From Limnospira platensis (lineage in GTDB: Bacteria; Cyanobacteriota; Cyanobacteriia; Cyanobacteriales; Microcoleaceae), in the NCBI RefSeq assembly GCF_046480435.1, contig NZ_PKGC01000013.1: DNA of 64,000 nucleotides. One strand, written 5' to 3'. The notes beneath the pieces are model-generated. The model saw only the letters and a program-made list of their open reading frames with translations, searched no databases and had not been told where the DNA came from. This document shows positions 25,440-34,495 of the stretch, one piece after another (position 1 is the stretch's first letter; the number at the start of each line of letters is the position of its first letter). The position numbers and the translations under genes are program-made.

Positions 25440-27122
25440 ATGCACACAAAATACCAGATGCTGTTATCTAACTTGGTTAGGGGTAGTCGGCGGCGGTTCC
25501 GAGTCCTATGGCAATTTTTAGGACTGTTTGGCTTGGTTAGCTTCCTCATTATCAGTTGCGCTCAACCCAATAATCAAACCACTACTACCCCAGGGTCTAG
25601 CAACGGCGACGAACGGATTATTATTGGTACTACCCAAACCCTCCGCACTATCGATCCAGCCGATGCTTATGAGGTTATTTCTGGCAATCTTCTGTATAAT
25701 TTAGGCGATCGCCTCTACGCCTATGAAGTGGGAACTACCCAACTCAAGCCTCAACTAGCTACCGATTTTCCTACCATTAGCGACGATAGGCTAACCTATA
25801 CTATACCCCTACGCCAGGGGGTGCTTTTCCATGATGACACGCCTTTTAATGCTGAGGCGATGGCTTTTTCCCTGCGCCGGTTTATTGAAAACGGCGGACC
25901 CCCTTCCTCTTTACTCTCCGATATTGTTGAGGATATTACCACCACCGGTGAATATGAATTAACTATTAAACTCAAGCGTCCCTTTGCCGCTTTCCCCTCC
26001 CTATTAGCATTTTCGGGAGCTTGTGCGGTTTCCCCTAGTGCTTATGAAATTGGGGCGGGTAAATTTAAGCCTAATTCTTTTGTCGGAACCGGACCTTATG
26101 TTTTAACAGAATATGCTGTTGATCTGATTCGCCTCCATCCTTTTGACCAATATTGGGGGGATAAACCAGCTAATCAAGGTGTGGATTTACAACGTTTTTC
26201 TAGTCCTGCTAATTTGTTTAATGCTTTCCGCACTAATGCTGTCGATGTCGCTTATATATCCCTTGAGCCTGACCAAATTGCCAATTTATTAGAAGGTGCA
26301 GAACAGGGAAGATGGCAAGCAATTAGTGCTGATGGAAATACTATTAATTACATAGTATTAAATGTGAACAGCGAACCCTTAGACCGGGTGGAAGTTCGAC
26401 AGGCGATCGCCTCTTTAGTCGATAGAAATTTAATTAATGAAAGGGTTCTCCGAGGACAAGCCGAACCTCTTTATAGTCTCATTCCTACTACTTTTGAAAG
26501 TCACCTTCCCGTATTTAAGGAAGCCTACGGAGATGCTAATTTTGAGAAGGCTAAACAACTGTTAACAGAGGCGGGATTTACTCCCGAAAACCCCGCTGTG
26601 GTTGAACTTTGGTATGGCGCGAACTCCCAGAAACGTCAAGAGTTGGCGGCTACTCTCAAGGCTTTATCTGATAATAATTTGGGGGGTATTTTACAGTTAC
26701 AACCTCAAAGTGTCGATACAACTACCGCTTTTCAAAATTTGGATAAGGGAATTTATCCGACTTTTATTCTGGATTGGTATGCCGATTTCTTGGACCCTGA
26801 TAACTATATACACCCCTTTCTTGATTGTGCTAATGGTTCCCCCCAAACTGGATGCGTCGAAGGTGCTAGTCAATATCATGGGTCTTTCTACTATAGCGAT
26901 CGCATGAATCAGTTAATTCGTCAACAGCGCACTGAGGCTAACCCTGAGACTCGCCAAGCTATCTTTCAGGAAATTCAACAAATTCTGGCTGAGGATGTGC
27001 CTTTTATTCCCCTGTGGCAAGACAAAATCCATGTTTTCGCCCAAAACAACATTCAAGGCGTTAACCTCCAGGCTAATCAACAGTTCCCTTTCTGGCCTTT
27101 GGCTAAATTCACTCCCCAATAA
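25440..27122 (+). CDS. ABC transporter substrate-binding lipoprotein (family 5, peptide/nickel type)
   Basis: 560 residues. An N-terminal basic stretch is followed by a hydrophobic helix ending in the lipobox LIISC, so it is a lipoprotein facing the periplasm. The mature part has the SBP family-5 pattern: IDPADAYEVISGNLLYNLGDRLY, LATDFPTISDDRLTYTIPLRQGVLFHDDTPFNAEA near the N-terminus, and RQAIASLVDR. It probably binds oligopeptides or a similar ligand. No permease or ATPase gene is adjacent. It begins 12 nt after cas6, on the same strand. Confidence 0.88.
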   Translation: MHTKYQMLLSNLVRGSRRRFRVLWQFLGLFGLVSFLIISCAQPNNQTTTTPGSSNGDERIIIGTTQTLRTIDPADAYEVISGNLLYNLGDRLYAYEVGTTQLKPQLATDFPTISDDRLTYTIPLRQGVLFHDDTPFNAEAMAFSLRRFIENGGPPSSLLSDIVEDITTTGEYELTIKLKRPFAAFPSLLAFSGACAVSPSAYEIGAGKFKPNSFVGTGPYVLTEYAVDLIRLHPFDQYWGDKPANQGVDLQRFSSPANLFNAFRTNAVDVAYISLEPDQIANLLEGAEQGRWQAISADGNTINYIVLNVNSEPLDRVEVRQAIASLVDRNLINERVLRGQAEPLYSLIPTTFESHLPVFKEAYGDANFEKAKQLLTEAGFTPENPAVVELWYGANSQKRQELAATLKALSDNNLGGILQLQPQSVDTTTAFQNLDKGIYPTFILDWYADFLDPDNYIHPFLDCANGSPQTGCVEGASQYHGSFYYSDRMNQLIRQQRTEANPETRQAIFQEIQQILAEDVPFIPLWQDKIHVFAQNNIQGVNLQANQQFPFWPLAKFTPQ

Positions 27123-27132
27123 CTCATAGATG

Positions 27133-27167
27133 GGACAGGGGGCTATGCCCTACTGTCCTGTTTTTTT
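27133..27167 (+). terminator. Rho-independent terminator
   Basis: GGACAG (27133-27138) pairs with CTGTCC (27153-27158), with an inner GGGC/GCCC stem, followed within 3 nt by seven T. It starts 11 nt after the stop of the binding-protein gene. Confidence 0.85.
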
Positions 27168-27239
27168 GCCCCCGGTTTACCAACAAACCCCTATTACCCA
27201 AACCCTCCCCTACCTAGTAGGCGGCGAGTGTTTCTGTGG

Positions 27240-28271
27240 TCAATATATGGCTCTCAAAACTTGTGGTCGCTGAAGATCCTTCATGGTTCTACTTCCCGTG
27301 CAAAATAGCACCGTGGATATTTCGGCTATCAGAATCTCTACCAAGCTATCAACAGCAGCCTCTGACTCAGCCGCCGCCTGTAAAAAAGGCCACGCTAAAC
27401 CGGCTAAATCAGCACCTAAAGCGATCGCATAAGCCACATCTAAACCATTGCGGAGTCCCCCAGAAGCAATCAAAGGAATATCAGGAGAATCTGCCCTAAC
27501 CTCAGTGATACACTCAGCCGTCGGTAAACCCCAATCAGCGAAAGTTTCCCCCAAGCGTCGCTGACGAGGATCTGTAGCCCTCTGTCCTTCTATTCTCGCC
27601 CAAGACGTACCGCCCGCACCAGCCACATCAATGGCAGCTACTCCCGCATCTATCAGCTTTTTAGCCATAGCAGCCGATATGCCGTTACCGACTTCTTTGG
27701 CAATCACCGGAACTGGCAGCTTGTAGCATAAATCGGCAATTTTGTCAAGTAGTCCTCGGAAATTAGTATCGCCTTCCGTTTGAATGCACTCCTGGAGAGG
27801 ATTGAGATGCAAAATTAGGGCATCGGCTTCCAGAATATCAATTACCCGCTGACATTGCTCTAAGCCATAGCTATAGTTTAGTTGAACTGCGCCCAAATTA
27901 GCAAATAGTACAATATCAGGAGCGAGCGATCGCACTGCGAAAGTAGGGGCTAATTCTGGCTTTTCCACCGCCACCCTTTGGGAACCCACCCCCATAGCAA
28001 TTTGATGTCTGGCAGCCGCCCTAGCTAGGCGGGTGTTAATTAGTTTAGCCTGTTCTGTGCCACCAGTCATCGAGGAAATTAACAACGGCGCAGCCAGGGA
28101 CTTACCCAGAAACTCTGTAGAGACCTCTACCTCCCCAAGATTAATTTCCGGTAGACAGCAATGGGTAAACCGATAGCGATCGAAACCATTGGTTTTTTGG
28201 CGAAATTGTACATCAGACTCTAAACAAATTCGCAGATGATCAGCCTTGCGGCTTTCCGTGGAAAATTCCAT
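27240..28271 (-). CDS. fni: Type 2 isopentenyl-diphosphate delta-isomerase
   Basis: FMN- and NADPH-dependent interconversion of IPP and DMAPP, needed for carotenoid, phytol and quinone synthesis in the cytosol. At 343 residues it is normal. It has RKADHLRI at the N-terminus, PLLISSMTGGT, GVGSQRVAVE, HLNPLQECIQTEGD, VIAKEVGNGIS, DVAGAGGTSWARIE and the phosphate-binding IASGGLRNGLDVAYAIALGA. All match the family. It is the last gene of a possible minus-strand run Rrf2-cbiB-pyrR-fni with gaps below 100 nt. Confidence 0.96.
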   Translation of the reverse strand: MEFSTESRKADHLRICLESDVQFRQKTNGFDRYRFTHCCLPEINLGEVEVSTEFLGKSLAAPLLISSMTGGTEQAKLINTRLARAAARHQIAMGVGSQRVAVEKPELAPTFAVRSLAPDIVLFANLGAVQLNYSYGLEQCQRVIDILEADALILHLNPLQECIQTEGDTNFRGLLDKIADLCYKLPVPVIAKEVGNGISAAMAKKLIDAGVAAIDVAGAGGTSWARIEGQRATDPRQRRLGETFADWGLPTAECITEVRADSPDIPLIASGGLRNGLDVAYAIALGADLAGLAWPFLQAAAESEAAVDSLVEILIAEISTVLFCTGSRTMKDLQRPQVLRAIY

Positions 28272-28338
28272 TTTTATACAGTTCCCAATTGATAATTAAT
28301 TCCAGACAGCGGTGATGGATACCTTTAACTTATTCTGA

Positions 28339-28872
28339 TTATTCGGACTTTAATTCTATGCGATCGTATCCATCTACCTCCTCCAGATATACTCGCACCT
28401 CTTCATCTCTAGCCGTCGGGAGTTCTTTGCCAATAAAATCCGCTTGAATGGGTAGTTGTCTATGACCGCGATCGACTAAAACCGCCAATTGGATAGTCTC
28501 CGGTCTTCCATATTCAATTACCGCATTCAAAGCCGCCCTAATAGTACGTCCACTATAAATCACATCATCCACCAAAACCACTTTTTTACCTGTCAAGTCA
28601 AAAGGAATTTTAGTTTGTGCCGGAGTTCGCATCCCCACCTTATCTAAATCATCCCGATAGAAAGTAATATCCAAAGCGCCACGAGGAACCGTCAACTGTT
28701 CCAGCAAGTTAATTTGGTTCCCTAACCTTTCCGACAGCGGAACCCCCCGCGTATATATTCCCAATAATACCAGGTTAGATAAATCTCCCCCACTTTCCAC
28801 AATTTGGGATGCTAAACGGTTCAAAGTTCGCCGCATTTCTTCAGCCGATAGGATTTCGACAATTTTACTCAT
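28339..28872 (-). CDS. pyrR: Bifunctional pyr regulatory protein / uracil phosphoribosyltransferase
   Basis: 177 residues, standard for PyrR. The PRPP-binding loop is KKVVLVDDVIYSGRTIRAAL. The N-terminal RTLNRLASQIVES and LLGIYTRGVPL regions match. It attenuates pyr transcripts in Gram-positives and also makes UMP from uracil. In cyanobacteria the regulatory role is less certain, and no pyr attenuator is visible nearby. It lies between cbiB and fni on the same strand. Confidence 0.93.
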   Translation of the reverse strand: MSKIVEILSAEEMRRTLNRLASQIVESGGDLSNLVLLGIYTRGVPLSERLGNQINLLEQLTVPRGALDITFYRDDLDKVGMRTPAQTKIPFDLTGKKVVLVDDVIYSGRTIRAALNAVIEYGRPETIQLAVLVDRGHRQLPIQADFIGKELPTARDEEVRVYLEEVDGYDRIELKSE

Positions 28873-28967
28873 GATTCAAGTTGATTGCTTCACAAAATTA
28901 CTGGTTTAGATATCTGCCAAATATCTATATTTACTGCCGACATTATTGGCTAAATAACGCCTTATTT

Positions 28968-29969
28968 TTATTGCCAAAATATTGACCTAATTATAAATAT
29001 AATAAAAGTCGCGCCTAACCATATAAAAATTGAGTTGCGGGTGATAGCCAGCGCCCCCTCAATAGTTTCTGACGTAATCGGGTCAATAGGATCTCCTAAA
29101 GTAGGTTTATGTTTAACTTTTCCTCGGTATTGATTCACTCCCCCCAATTGTACCCCCAAAGCCACCGCATAGGCGCATTCACTCCAACCCGCATTAGGGC
29201 TAGGATCATTAATAGCATCTCGGCGACATATCTGCCAAACCCGTCTAGGTTGACCCGACAATAGAGCAACCGTAATTACACTGAGACGGCAAGGAAGCCA
29301 AGTCAGAACATCCTCTAATTTAGCACTAAACCATCCTATATGAGTATAAGGTGCTTCACGATAACCAATCATTGAATCCAGGGTGCTGGCAGCTTTATAA
29401 GCCCAAGCCAGAGGAACACTTCCCACTGCTGGTATCAGCAAACCAATAATCCCATAGAATAGGGGAGCCATCATACCATCGATCGCATTTTCGGTAATAG
29501 TTTCCACAATAGCCCGCTCAATTTCAGGTTTCGATAAATGTTCCGTATCTCGACCCACATACTGACTTAATCGCTGGCGGCTTGTTGGCAAATCCCCCCG
29601 TTGCAGAGGCTCTTGTACATCCTCAGCGGCCGCTCGCAAACTCCGAGCAGCAAAGCAACTAGCTAAAAGAATACTTTGTAAGCCTACAAAGATAATACCA
29701 TGAAAGGGTAATTGCTCTGACCAGACTTTAACTGCTGCCACCATCAGCCAACTGACCAATCCACTACCAATCACCAAAATCAACCCCACCAAAATTCCCG
29801 CCAGCTTTTGAGATAAAGGACTCTTGAAATATCTCAGAACTGGTTGAGTCAATTTGGTAATCACCCAACCCATAACTTGAACTGGATGCAGCCAATTCCA
29901 CGGATCACCGATAGCATAATCCAAGCCCGCCGCTATTGCCAAAATTACTATTGTCTGGAAATCGCTCAT
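28968..29969 (-). CDS. cbiB: Adenosylcobinamide-phosphate synthase (CbiB/CobD)
   Basis: Integral membrane enzyme that attaches aminopropanol to adenosylcobyric acid in cobalamin synthesis. 333 residues with several hydrophobic helices. Family landmarks are LDYAIGDPWNWLHPVQVMGW near the N-terminus, GRDTEHLSKPEIERAIVETITENAIDGMMAPLFY, KAASTLDSMIGY and NAGWSECAYAVALGVQLGG. It starts 40 nt after the Rrf2 gene on the same strand. Confidence 0.93.
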   Translation of the reverse strand: MSDFQTIVILAIAAGLDYAIGDPWNWLHPVQVMGWVITKLTQPVLRYFKSPLSQKLAGILVGLILVIGSGLVSWLMVAAVKVWSEQLPFHGIIFVGLQSILLASCFAARSLRAAAEDVQEPLQRGDLPTSRQRLSQYVGRDTEHLSKPEIERAIVETITENAIDGMMAPLFYGIIGLLIPAVGSVPLAWAYKAASTLDSMIGYREAPYTHIGWFSAKLEDVLTWLPCRLSVITVALLSGQPRRVWQICRRDAINDPSPNAGWSECAYAVALGVQLGGVNQYRGKVKHKPTLGDPIDPITSETIEGALAITRNSIFIWLGATFIIFIIRSIFWQ

Positions 29970-30008
29970 TTCTTAACTGCCATGTAATCCTTAACCGCCA
30001 GCATATAA

Positions 30009-30452
30009 TTAAACCACAAAACTAGCGGACTCTCCCTGAGCCGCCTGCCAACTGAGGGCATCATAATAAAGGTCTTCTAGGGAGATGCTATACAGAGCCT
30101 CCTTTAATTTTTCATGGAGACGATTCCAGAGAGTAAATGTTACCCAATCCTCTATTTGTTCAGCATCAGGTTGATGGTTAGATAAAGGTTCTATGGTCTC
30201 ACCAACGGCTTCCAGAATTTGCCCCAGAGAAATTTGAGCAGGTGGATATGCCAACTTATATCCCCCCTGAGAGCCTCTTACGGAAATTACTAACCCCCTG
30301 CGCCGCATCTCAATTAGTAACTTTTCTAAATAGGGAGCTGGAATATTTTGCCGAGAGGCGATCGCTCGTACCGACACGGGACCACTGCTGCCCAGCATGG
30401 CTAAATCTAACAATGCTTTAACACTATAATGTCCGCGAGTAGTTAACTTCAT
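30009..30452 (-). CDS. Rrf2-family transcriptional regulator
   Basis: 147 residues. An N-terminal winged HTH of the Rrf2 type is clear: MKLTTRGHYSVKALLDLA, IASRQNIPAPYLEKLLIEMRRRGLVISVRGSQGGYKLA. The three Cys that hold an iron-sulfur cluster in IscR and NsrR are absent (no Cys in the protein), so direct cluster sensing is unlikely. This resembles the Slr0846-type cyanobacterial Rrf2 proteins. It is divergent from cyAbrB across about 400 bp and upstream of cbiB. Confidence 0.88.
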   Translation of the reverse strand: MKLTTRGHYSVKALLDLAMLGSSGPVSVRAIASRQNIPAPYLEKLLIEMRRRGLVISVRGSQGGYKLAYPPAQISLGQILEAVGETIEPLSNHQPDAEQIEDWVTFTLWNRLHEKLKEALYSISLEDLYYDALSWQAAQGESASFVV

Positions 30453-30857
30453 TAATCCCTTTCAAATTAACAGTAATTTTTGTAGTTATTTGATCTCTAG
30501 TCTCAGCCGTTGCTACCCACCTTAACCCAGATTACTCATCCTTATCTATCTAGTGGAATTTACGGATACATCATTGATTAACATCATTTGATCCATCCTT
30601 CCTAGATTCTAACTGAGTTTGACCTCAACTACCGACAGTAATAGATTAGGGAAACCACAAACAGGTAAGCCTTTACAGAATAATCAGCTATAGGATGATT
30701 ACATCCGTTAAAAATGTTAATGATGGAGATGAATAATTCTGCGCTCTTAGTGTAAGATAGTATCCAGGTACCAGGTCATCGTGAACAGTTATGGTTGTCC
30801 GAGAGATAACCATAACTGGGGTGATGACATCATCTCGAATATGCAAGGGAAGACATC
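30453..30857. other. Intergenic region between Rrf2 gene and cyAbrB
   Basis: 405 bases without a gene. The right part is a structured leader (see 30775-30828). A candidate -10 of TAAGAT lies near 30753, but I see no matching -35. The left part is AT-rich with no motif I can name. Confidence 0.4.
30775..30828 (+). promoter_or_regulatory. Long hairpin in the cyAbrB leader
   Basis: CAGTTATGGTT (30786-30796) pairs perfectly with AACCATAACTG (30808-30818), loop 11 nt. An outer helix GTCATC (30775-30780) with GATGAC (30823-30828) extends it. It ends 29 nt before the start codon. It could influence mRNA stability or translation. Confidence 0.6.
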
Positions 30858-31250
30858 ATGGCTAAGAAGAACAATTCCGACACTCAAGCACAACCGCTAA
30901 CTGGTCAAGCACTTTTAGAAAAAGTCCGAAATCTCGGCCACATGAACAAAGAAGAGAAAGCCAGAGAATGCGGATACTATACCTTAACAAAAGGCGGTAT
31001 AGAGCGAGTTAATATGATGAAATTCCTTAACGCCTTAATAGACGCTGAAGGAATCGAACTAGATGGTAAATCAGAAGGTAATGGACGTGGGGGACGTTCT
31101 GCAAGTTATAGAATTACGGTTCAATCTAATAACAACCTGTTGATTGGGTCAGCCTATACGAAGCAAATGGATCTGCAACCGGGAGATGAATTTGAGATTA
31201 TTCTGGGACGTAAGCACATTTATCTGAAACAGGTAGGCTCGGAAGATTAG
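30858..31250 (+). CDS. cyAbrB family transcriptional regulator
   Basis: 130 residues. The cyanobacterial AbrB form is recognised from LTGQALLEKVRNLGHMNKEEKARECGYYT, RVNMMKFLNALIDAEGI and the C-terminal AbrB-like swapped-hairpin region GSAYTKQMDLQPGDEFEIILGRKHIYLKQ. cyAbrB proteins are global regulators of carbon and nitrogen metabolism, relevant to the CCM genes in this window, though a link is only inferred. I cannot say whether it is the cyAbrB1 or cyAbrB2 type. GGAAG precedes the ATG by about 8 nt. Confidence 0.92.
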   Translation: MAKKNNSDTQAQPLTGQALLEKVRNLGHMNKEEKARECGYYTLTKGGIERVNMMKFLNALIDAEGIELDGKSEGNGRGGRSASYRITVQSNNNLLIGSAYTKQMDLQPGDEFEIILGRKHIYLKQVGSED

Positions 31251-31381
31251 CTAAGTTGATGCAATGGTGAAAGTAGCATATTGTCTCGCCTTCATACTTG
31301 TATGATGATGAGAAACTAGGTTTTCTCAGTGATTAAAATGCGATCGCATACCTATCGTTAGCATCAGAGAAGCACAGCAAA

Positions 31382-31417
31382 ACCCCTCAAAGCCATAGAA
31401 GGCAGAGGGGTATATTT
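31382..31417. terminator. Terminator-like hairpin between cyAbrB and moxR
   Basis: ACCCCTC (31382-31388) pairs with GAGGGGT (31405-31411) over a 16-nt loop, followed by TATATTTTG. It lies between convergent genes and could serve both. Confidence 0.55.
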
Positions 31418-31469
31418 TGCTCCGTCCTAATATATGTTGAGCCGGGGATTAATTAATAGTAGTACCAGC

Positions 31470-32381
31470 CTAGGATGGAATAGGTACAGATTGCAGTAAG
31501 GCTTCAATAACCGTCTTAGAACGGCGACCACCAGCAGTAATCAAGCGATGTGAAAGGACATGGGGAGCCAATAATTTAATATCATCAGGAACTGCGTAAT
31601 CTCGTCCCGACAAAAAAGCGATCGCCTGGGTAGTACGATGAAGAGCGATCGCCCCCCTAGGACTCACGCCCAACATAATATCCTCATGCTCCCGTGTAGC
31701 GCGAACCAAATTAAGAATATACTGCTGTAAAGACCCATCCAACTGGACTCGCTGACATTCTTTTTGCAGAGTCAGAATATCCTGTAAACTGAGACAGGGT
31801 TTAAGTTCATCAACCTGTACTCCCTCACTCAAGCGTCGCAACATTTGCAACTCTTCGAGTTCACTAGGATATCCCAAAGTTAAAGACAACATAAACCGAT
31901 CCATTTGCGCTTCTGGGAGAGGAAAAGTTCCCTGATACTCAATGGGGTTCTGAGTCGCAATCACAAAAAAAGGCATGGGAACCATGCGCGATACCCGATC
32001 AATGGTCACCTGTCTTTCCTCCATGACCTCCAACAAAGCCGACTGAGTGCGGGGTGTAGCTCGGTTAATTTCATCGGTAAGCAAAATATTAGCAAATACT
32101 GGCCCCGGCAAAAATTCAAACTCACCACTGCTAGGATTCCAAATATTAGTACCAGTAATATCGGTTGGTAATAAATCCGGTGTACATTGAATCCTCTGGA
32201 AAACCCCATCAATAGAACGAGCCAAGGATTTAGCCAGTAAAGTTTTACCTACTCCCGGTACATCTTCCAAAAGCACATGACCCCCCGCCAGCAGCGCCAC
32301 CAAGGTTAGGCGAATTGACTCTTCTTTACCAACTATAGTCCGACCTAAATTTTGCTTTAATCGTTCAATACGTTCTCTCAT
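31470..32381 (-). CDS. MoxR-type AAA+ ATPase
   Basis: 303 residues. Walker A is LEDVPGVGKTLLAKSLA, and LLTDEINRATPRTQSALLEVMEERQVT covers Walker B plus the MoxR insert. FVIATQNPIEYQGTFPLPEAQMDRF contains sensor 1. The C-terminal lid has SPRGAIALHRTTQA. MoxR ATPases act as chaperones in maturing metalloenzymes or secreted complexes and usually neighbour DUF58/VWA genes. None is adjacent here, so the client is unknown. Confidence 0.93.
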   Translation of the reverse strand: MRERIERLKQNLGRTIVGKEESIRLTLVALLAGGHVLLEDVPGVGKTLLAKSLARSIDGVFQRIQCTPDLLPTDITGTNIWNPSSGEFEFLPGPVFANILLTDEINRATPRTQSALLEVMEERQVTIDRVSRMVPMPFFVIATQNPIEYQGTFPLPEAQMDRFMLSLTLGYPSELEELQMLRRLSEGVQVDELKPCLSLQDILTLQKECQRVQLDGSLQQYILNLVRATREHEDIMLGVSPRGAIALHRTTQAIAFLSGRDYAVPDDIKLLAPHVLSHRLITAGGRRSKTVIEALLQSVPIPS

Positions 32382-32893
32382 TCAATTCTCCGGTGATTCA
32401 ACCCTCTGAGTGAGAGGATACAGCATTTTGACCGTTGCACAGCTACCCGCAGACTATCTGTACAGATATTTTCTAACACCATCTACTCAGAGCCGCTTTC
32501 CGCCACGATTTCTGATGGCTGCTCGCGCCAGGGAAGCGATCGCTTTTATATCCCCATTAACCTGAGTTGTGTTCGAGTTCGGAGAGCTATTTTTTCCCAT
32601 CTGTCAACTACAATTAGGGGGGATTTATCAGGTGTAATTATTCTCAACGTCTGCCACCGAAACACCCCGCCGCCCCCCTGCCCATCTAAATATTGATTGT
32701 GTTGGGTGTAGAACTAATCACTGGCCATAGAGCGCGAAAGCGGAAGATGCCAATGTTTGACTGAAGGGCGATCGCTCTTGAGCCCGCCAATTCTTGCCCA
32801 CCAAGAATTCCCAGACCTCACCAGACAGCAGTTTCGACCAACCAGAGATCATCTGCTATAATTTCTCTTATACTATCGTAATAGTTTTTGCCG
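32382..32893. other. Intergenic region before the HTH gene
   Basis: About 510 bases without a convincing gene. Near its right end is an extended -10, TGCTATAAT (32854-32862), which would start transcription about 25 nt before the HTH gene. A weak TTCGAC lies 18 nt upstream of it. Two HIP1-type sites occur near 32537 and 32768. I see nothing else. Confidence 0.45.
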
Positions 32894-33358
32894 ATGATGT
32901 TCATAGGTACTTCTCAAGCCGCAAAAATGATGGGTGTAAGCACCACCAGAGTTAGGCAGCTTTTGTATAGTGGTAGAATTCCCGGAGCTTACCGAATTGG
33001 CAGGATGTGGGTGATTCCCCTAACTGGCGAAATGCCTGAAATCACACCTGGGGGGCGGGGTCCGAAGCCTACCTGGGAATGTAGCCGTCCTAAGAATAAG
33101 CCCACGTATATTCACATCAACAAGAAAGTCATTGGTAACAACAACCGCATACTCAGGGAAACCCAAGGAAAGATAGGCGACATCCAAAAATTGCTAAACC
33201 CACCAATTATTTTGAACAAAGGCAATAAAACCTTGTATTCTTCGGAAATAATAATTGATGGACCCTGCCGCCTACTATATCAACCTTTCCAAAAGCTATG
33301 TTCTGGGGCGCAGGTGTGGATTGAAACTTTATTCCCGACGAGAACTATAGCCCGATAA
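32894..33358 (+). CDS. Helix-turn-helix protein, excisionase/MerR-like
   Basis: About 154 residues from the ATG at 32894; a TTG two codons upstream is a less likely start. The first 45 residues are a clear HTH_17-type winged helix: TSQAAKMMGVSTTRVRQLLYSGRIPGAYRIGRMWVIPL. A RGPKPTW motif follows, as in other small cyanobacterial HTH proteins. The rest is basic and matches no family I know. It may bind DNA as a repressor, excisionase or antitoxin; no integrase or toxin is adjacent. An extended -10 box stands just upstream. Confidence 0.75.
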   Translation: MMFIGTSQAAKMMGVSTTRVRQLLYSGRIPGAYRIGRMWVIPLTGEMPEITPGGRGPKPTWECSRPKNKPTYIHINKKVIGNNNRILRETQGKIGDIQKLLNPPIILNKGNKTLYSSEIIIDGPCRLLYQPFQKLCSGAQVWIETLFPTRTIAR

Positions 33359-33398
33359 AATAGAATAGTTAAAAATCAACATTAGTCAGGCAACTAGA

Positions 33399-34421
33399 TT
33401 AATCCAGTAGGGGTAGATTTTTCCTAGCCTGGAGATAGGTTCGCGCGTGGGTACAATCCCTTTGAATTTGGGCCTTGAGTTGTTCAAGGGATGCAAATTT
33501 TTGTTCTGGTCGCAAAAACCCCTCTAAACTGACAGTCAAACTCTGACCATATAAATCCCCATGCCAATCTAATAGATGAACCTCAACGGTAGGATTGTCT
33601 CCAGCTACAGTAGGACGACAACCAATATTCATCACTCCTAACTGAGGGGCAATAGTTGTTTGTTCCCCGAAAGCAAATCCCGTAACCAGGACTGCATAAA
33701 CACCGTATTGGGGTAAAAACTTGTCTGGTGGCAGTTGTAAATTAGCTGTAGGAAATCCCAGAGTCCGGCCTAATTGTTGACCCTGTACCACTTGACCGAC
33801 GAGGGTATAAGCACGTCCTAATAGTTGATTAGCACGGTTAAGATGACCTTCTGTGAGGGATTCTCGGATGATGGAACTACTGATGCGATCGCCATAAGCA
33901 CTCTTAAAGCGAGAAACTATTTCGACATCAATACCATACTGAGAGGCGATCGCCTTTAAATCCTCGGTACTACCCATGCGATGGCGACCGAAGCGAAAAT
34001 CAAAACCGACACTCACGCGAGTAGCTTGTAAATACTCCACCAAAATCTGCTCAACGAACTGAGCTGGGGTGAGACTAGCCAAATCTTTGTCAAAAGGCAA
34101 AAGCACCAACTGCTGAACCCCAAACCTCCGTAGAATGTCAATTTTTTCGGGTAAGGGAGTTAACAGTTTTTTAGTTTGACCCGTAAAAAATTCCTGGGGG
34201 TGAGGATTAAAAGTCACCACTGTTCCATAGCCAGAAATAGCTACTGGGGGCGTTTTCTCATCCGTCTTTATAAACCCTACCTTCTGGGAATCTACCGCGA
34301 CCTCATTGGGGTTGAGAATGGGTCGGACTACCTGTTGATGTCCTCGATGAAATCCATCGAAGTTCCCCAAGGCAACAGCAGTCGGAGTTAGAACCGTATC
34401 TTTTGATGATGTTATCCACAC
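33399..34421 (-). CDS. ribF: Bifunctional riboflavin kinase / FAD synthetase
   Basis: Makes FMN from riboflavin, then FAD. 340 residues. The N-terminal adenylyltransferase half has ALGNFDGFHRGHQQV, TFNPHPQEFF and VGFDFRFGRHRMGS. The C-terminal kinase half has GRTLGFPTANLQLP and GVMNIGCRPT. Between HQQVV and the conserved TFNPHPQ there is an insertion of about 35 residues that is longer than in most RibF proteins. It is downstream of potC on minus, 74 nt away, but is probably separate. Confidence 0.95.
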   Translation of the reverse strand: MWITSSKDTVLTPTAVALGNFDGFHRGHQQVVRPILNPNEVAVDSQKVGFIKTDEKTPPVAISGYGTVVTFNPHPQEFFTGQTKKLLTPLPEKIDILRRFGVQQLVLLPFDKDLASLTPAQFVEQILVEYLQATRVSVGFDFRFGRHRMGSTEDLKAIASQYGIDVEIVSRFKSAYGDRISSSIIRESLTEGHLNRANQLLGRAYTLVGQVVQGQQLGRTLGFPTANLQLPPDKFLPQYGVYAVLVTGFAFGEQTTIAPQLGVMNIGCRPTVAGDNPTVEVHLLDWHGDLYGQSLTVSLEGFLRPEQKFASLEQLKAQIQRDCTHARTYLQARKNLPLLD

Positions 34422-34495
34422 AGGTTAAATTGCCACGTTCATGGCGAACAGCAAGACAAACAGTTTACCCCGTATAGGGGAACCAAGACAATTTT

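Noticed and set aside
32382..32893. tRNA gene search
   Set aside because: A GTTCGAG stretch near 32573 resembles a T-loop, but no acceptor or anticodon stems form around it.
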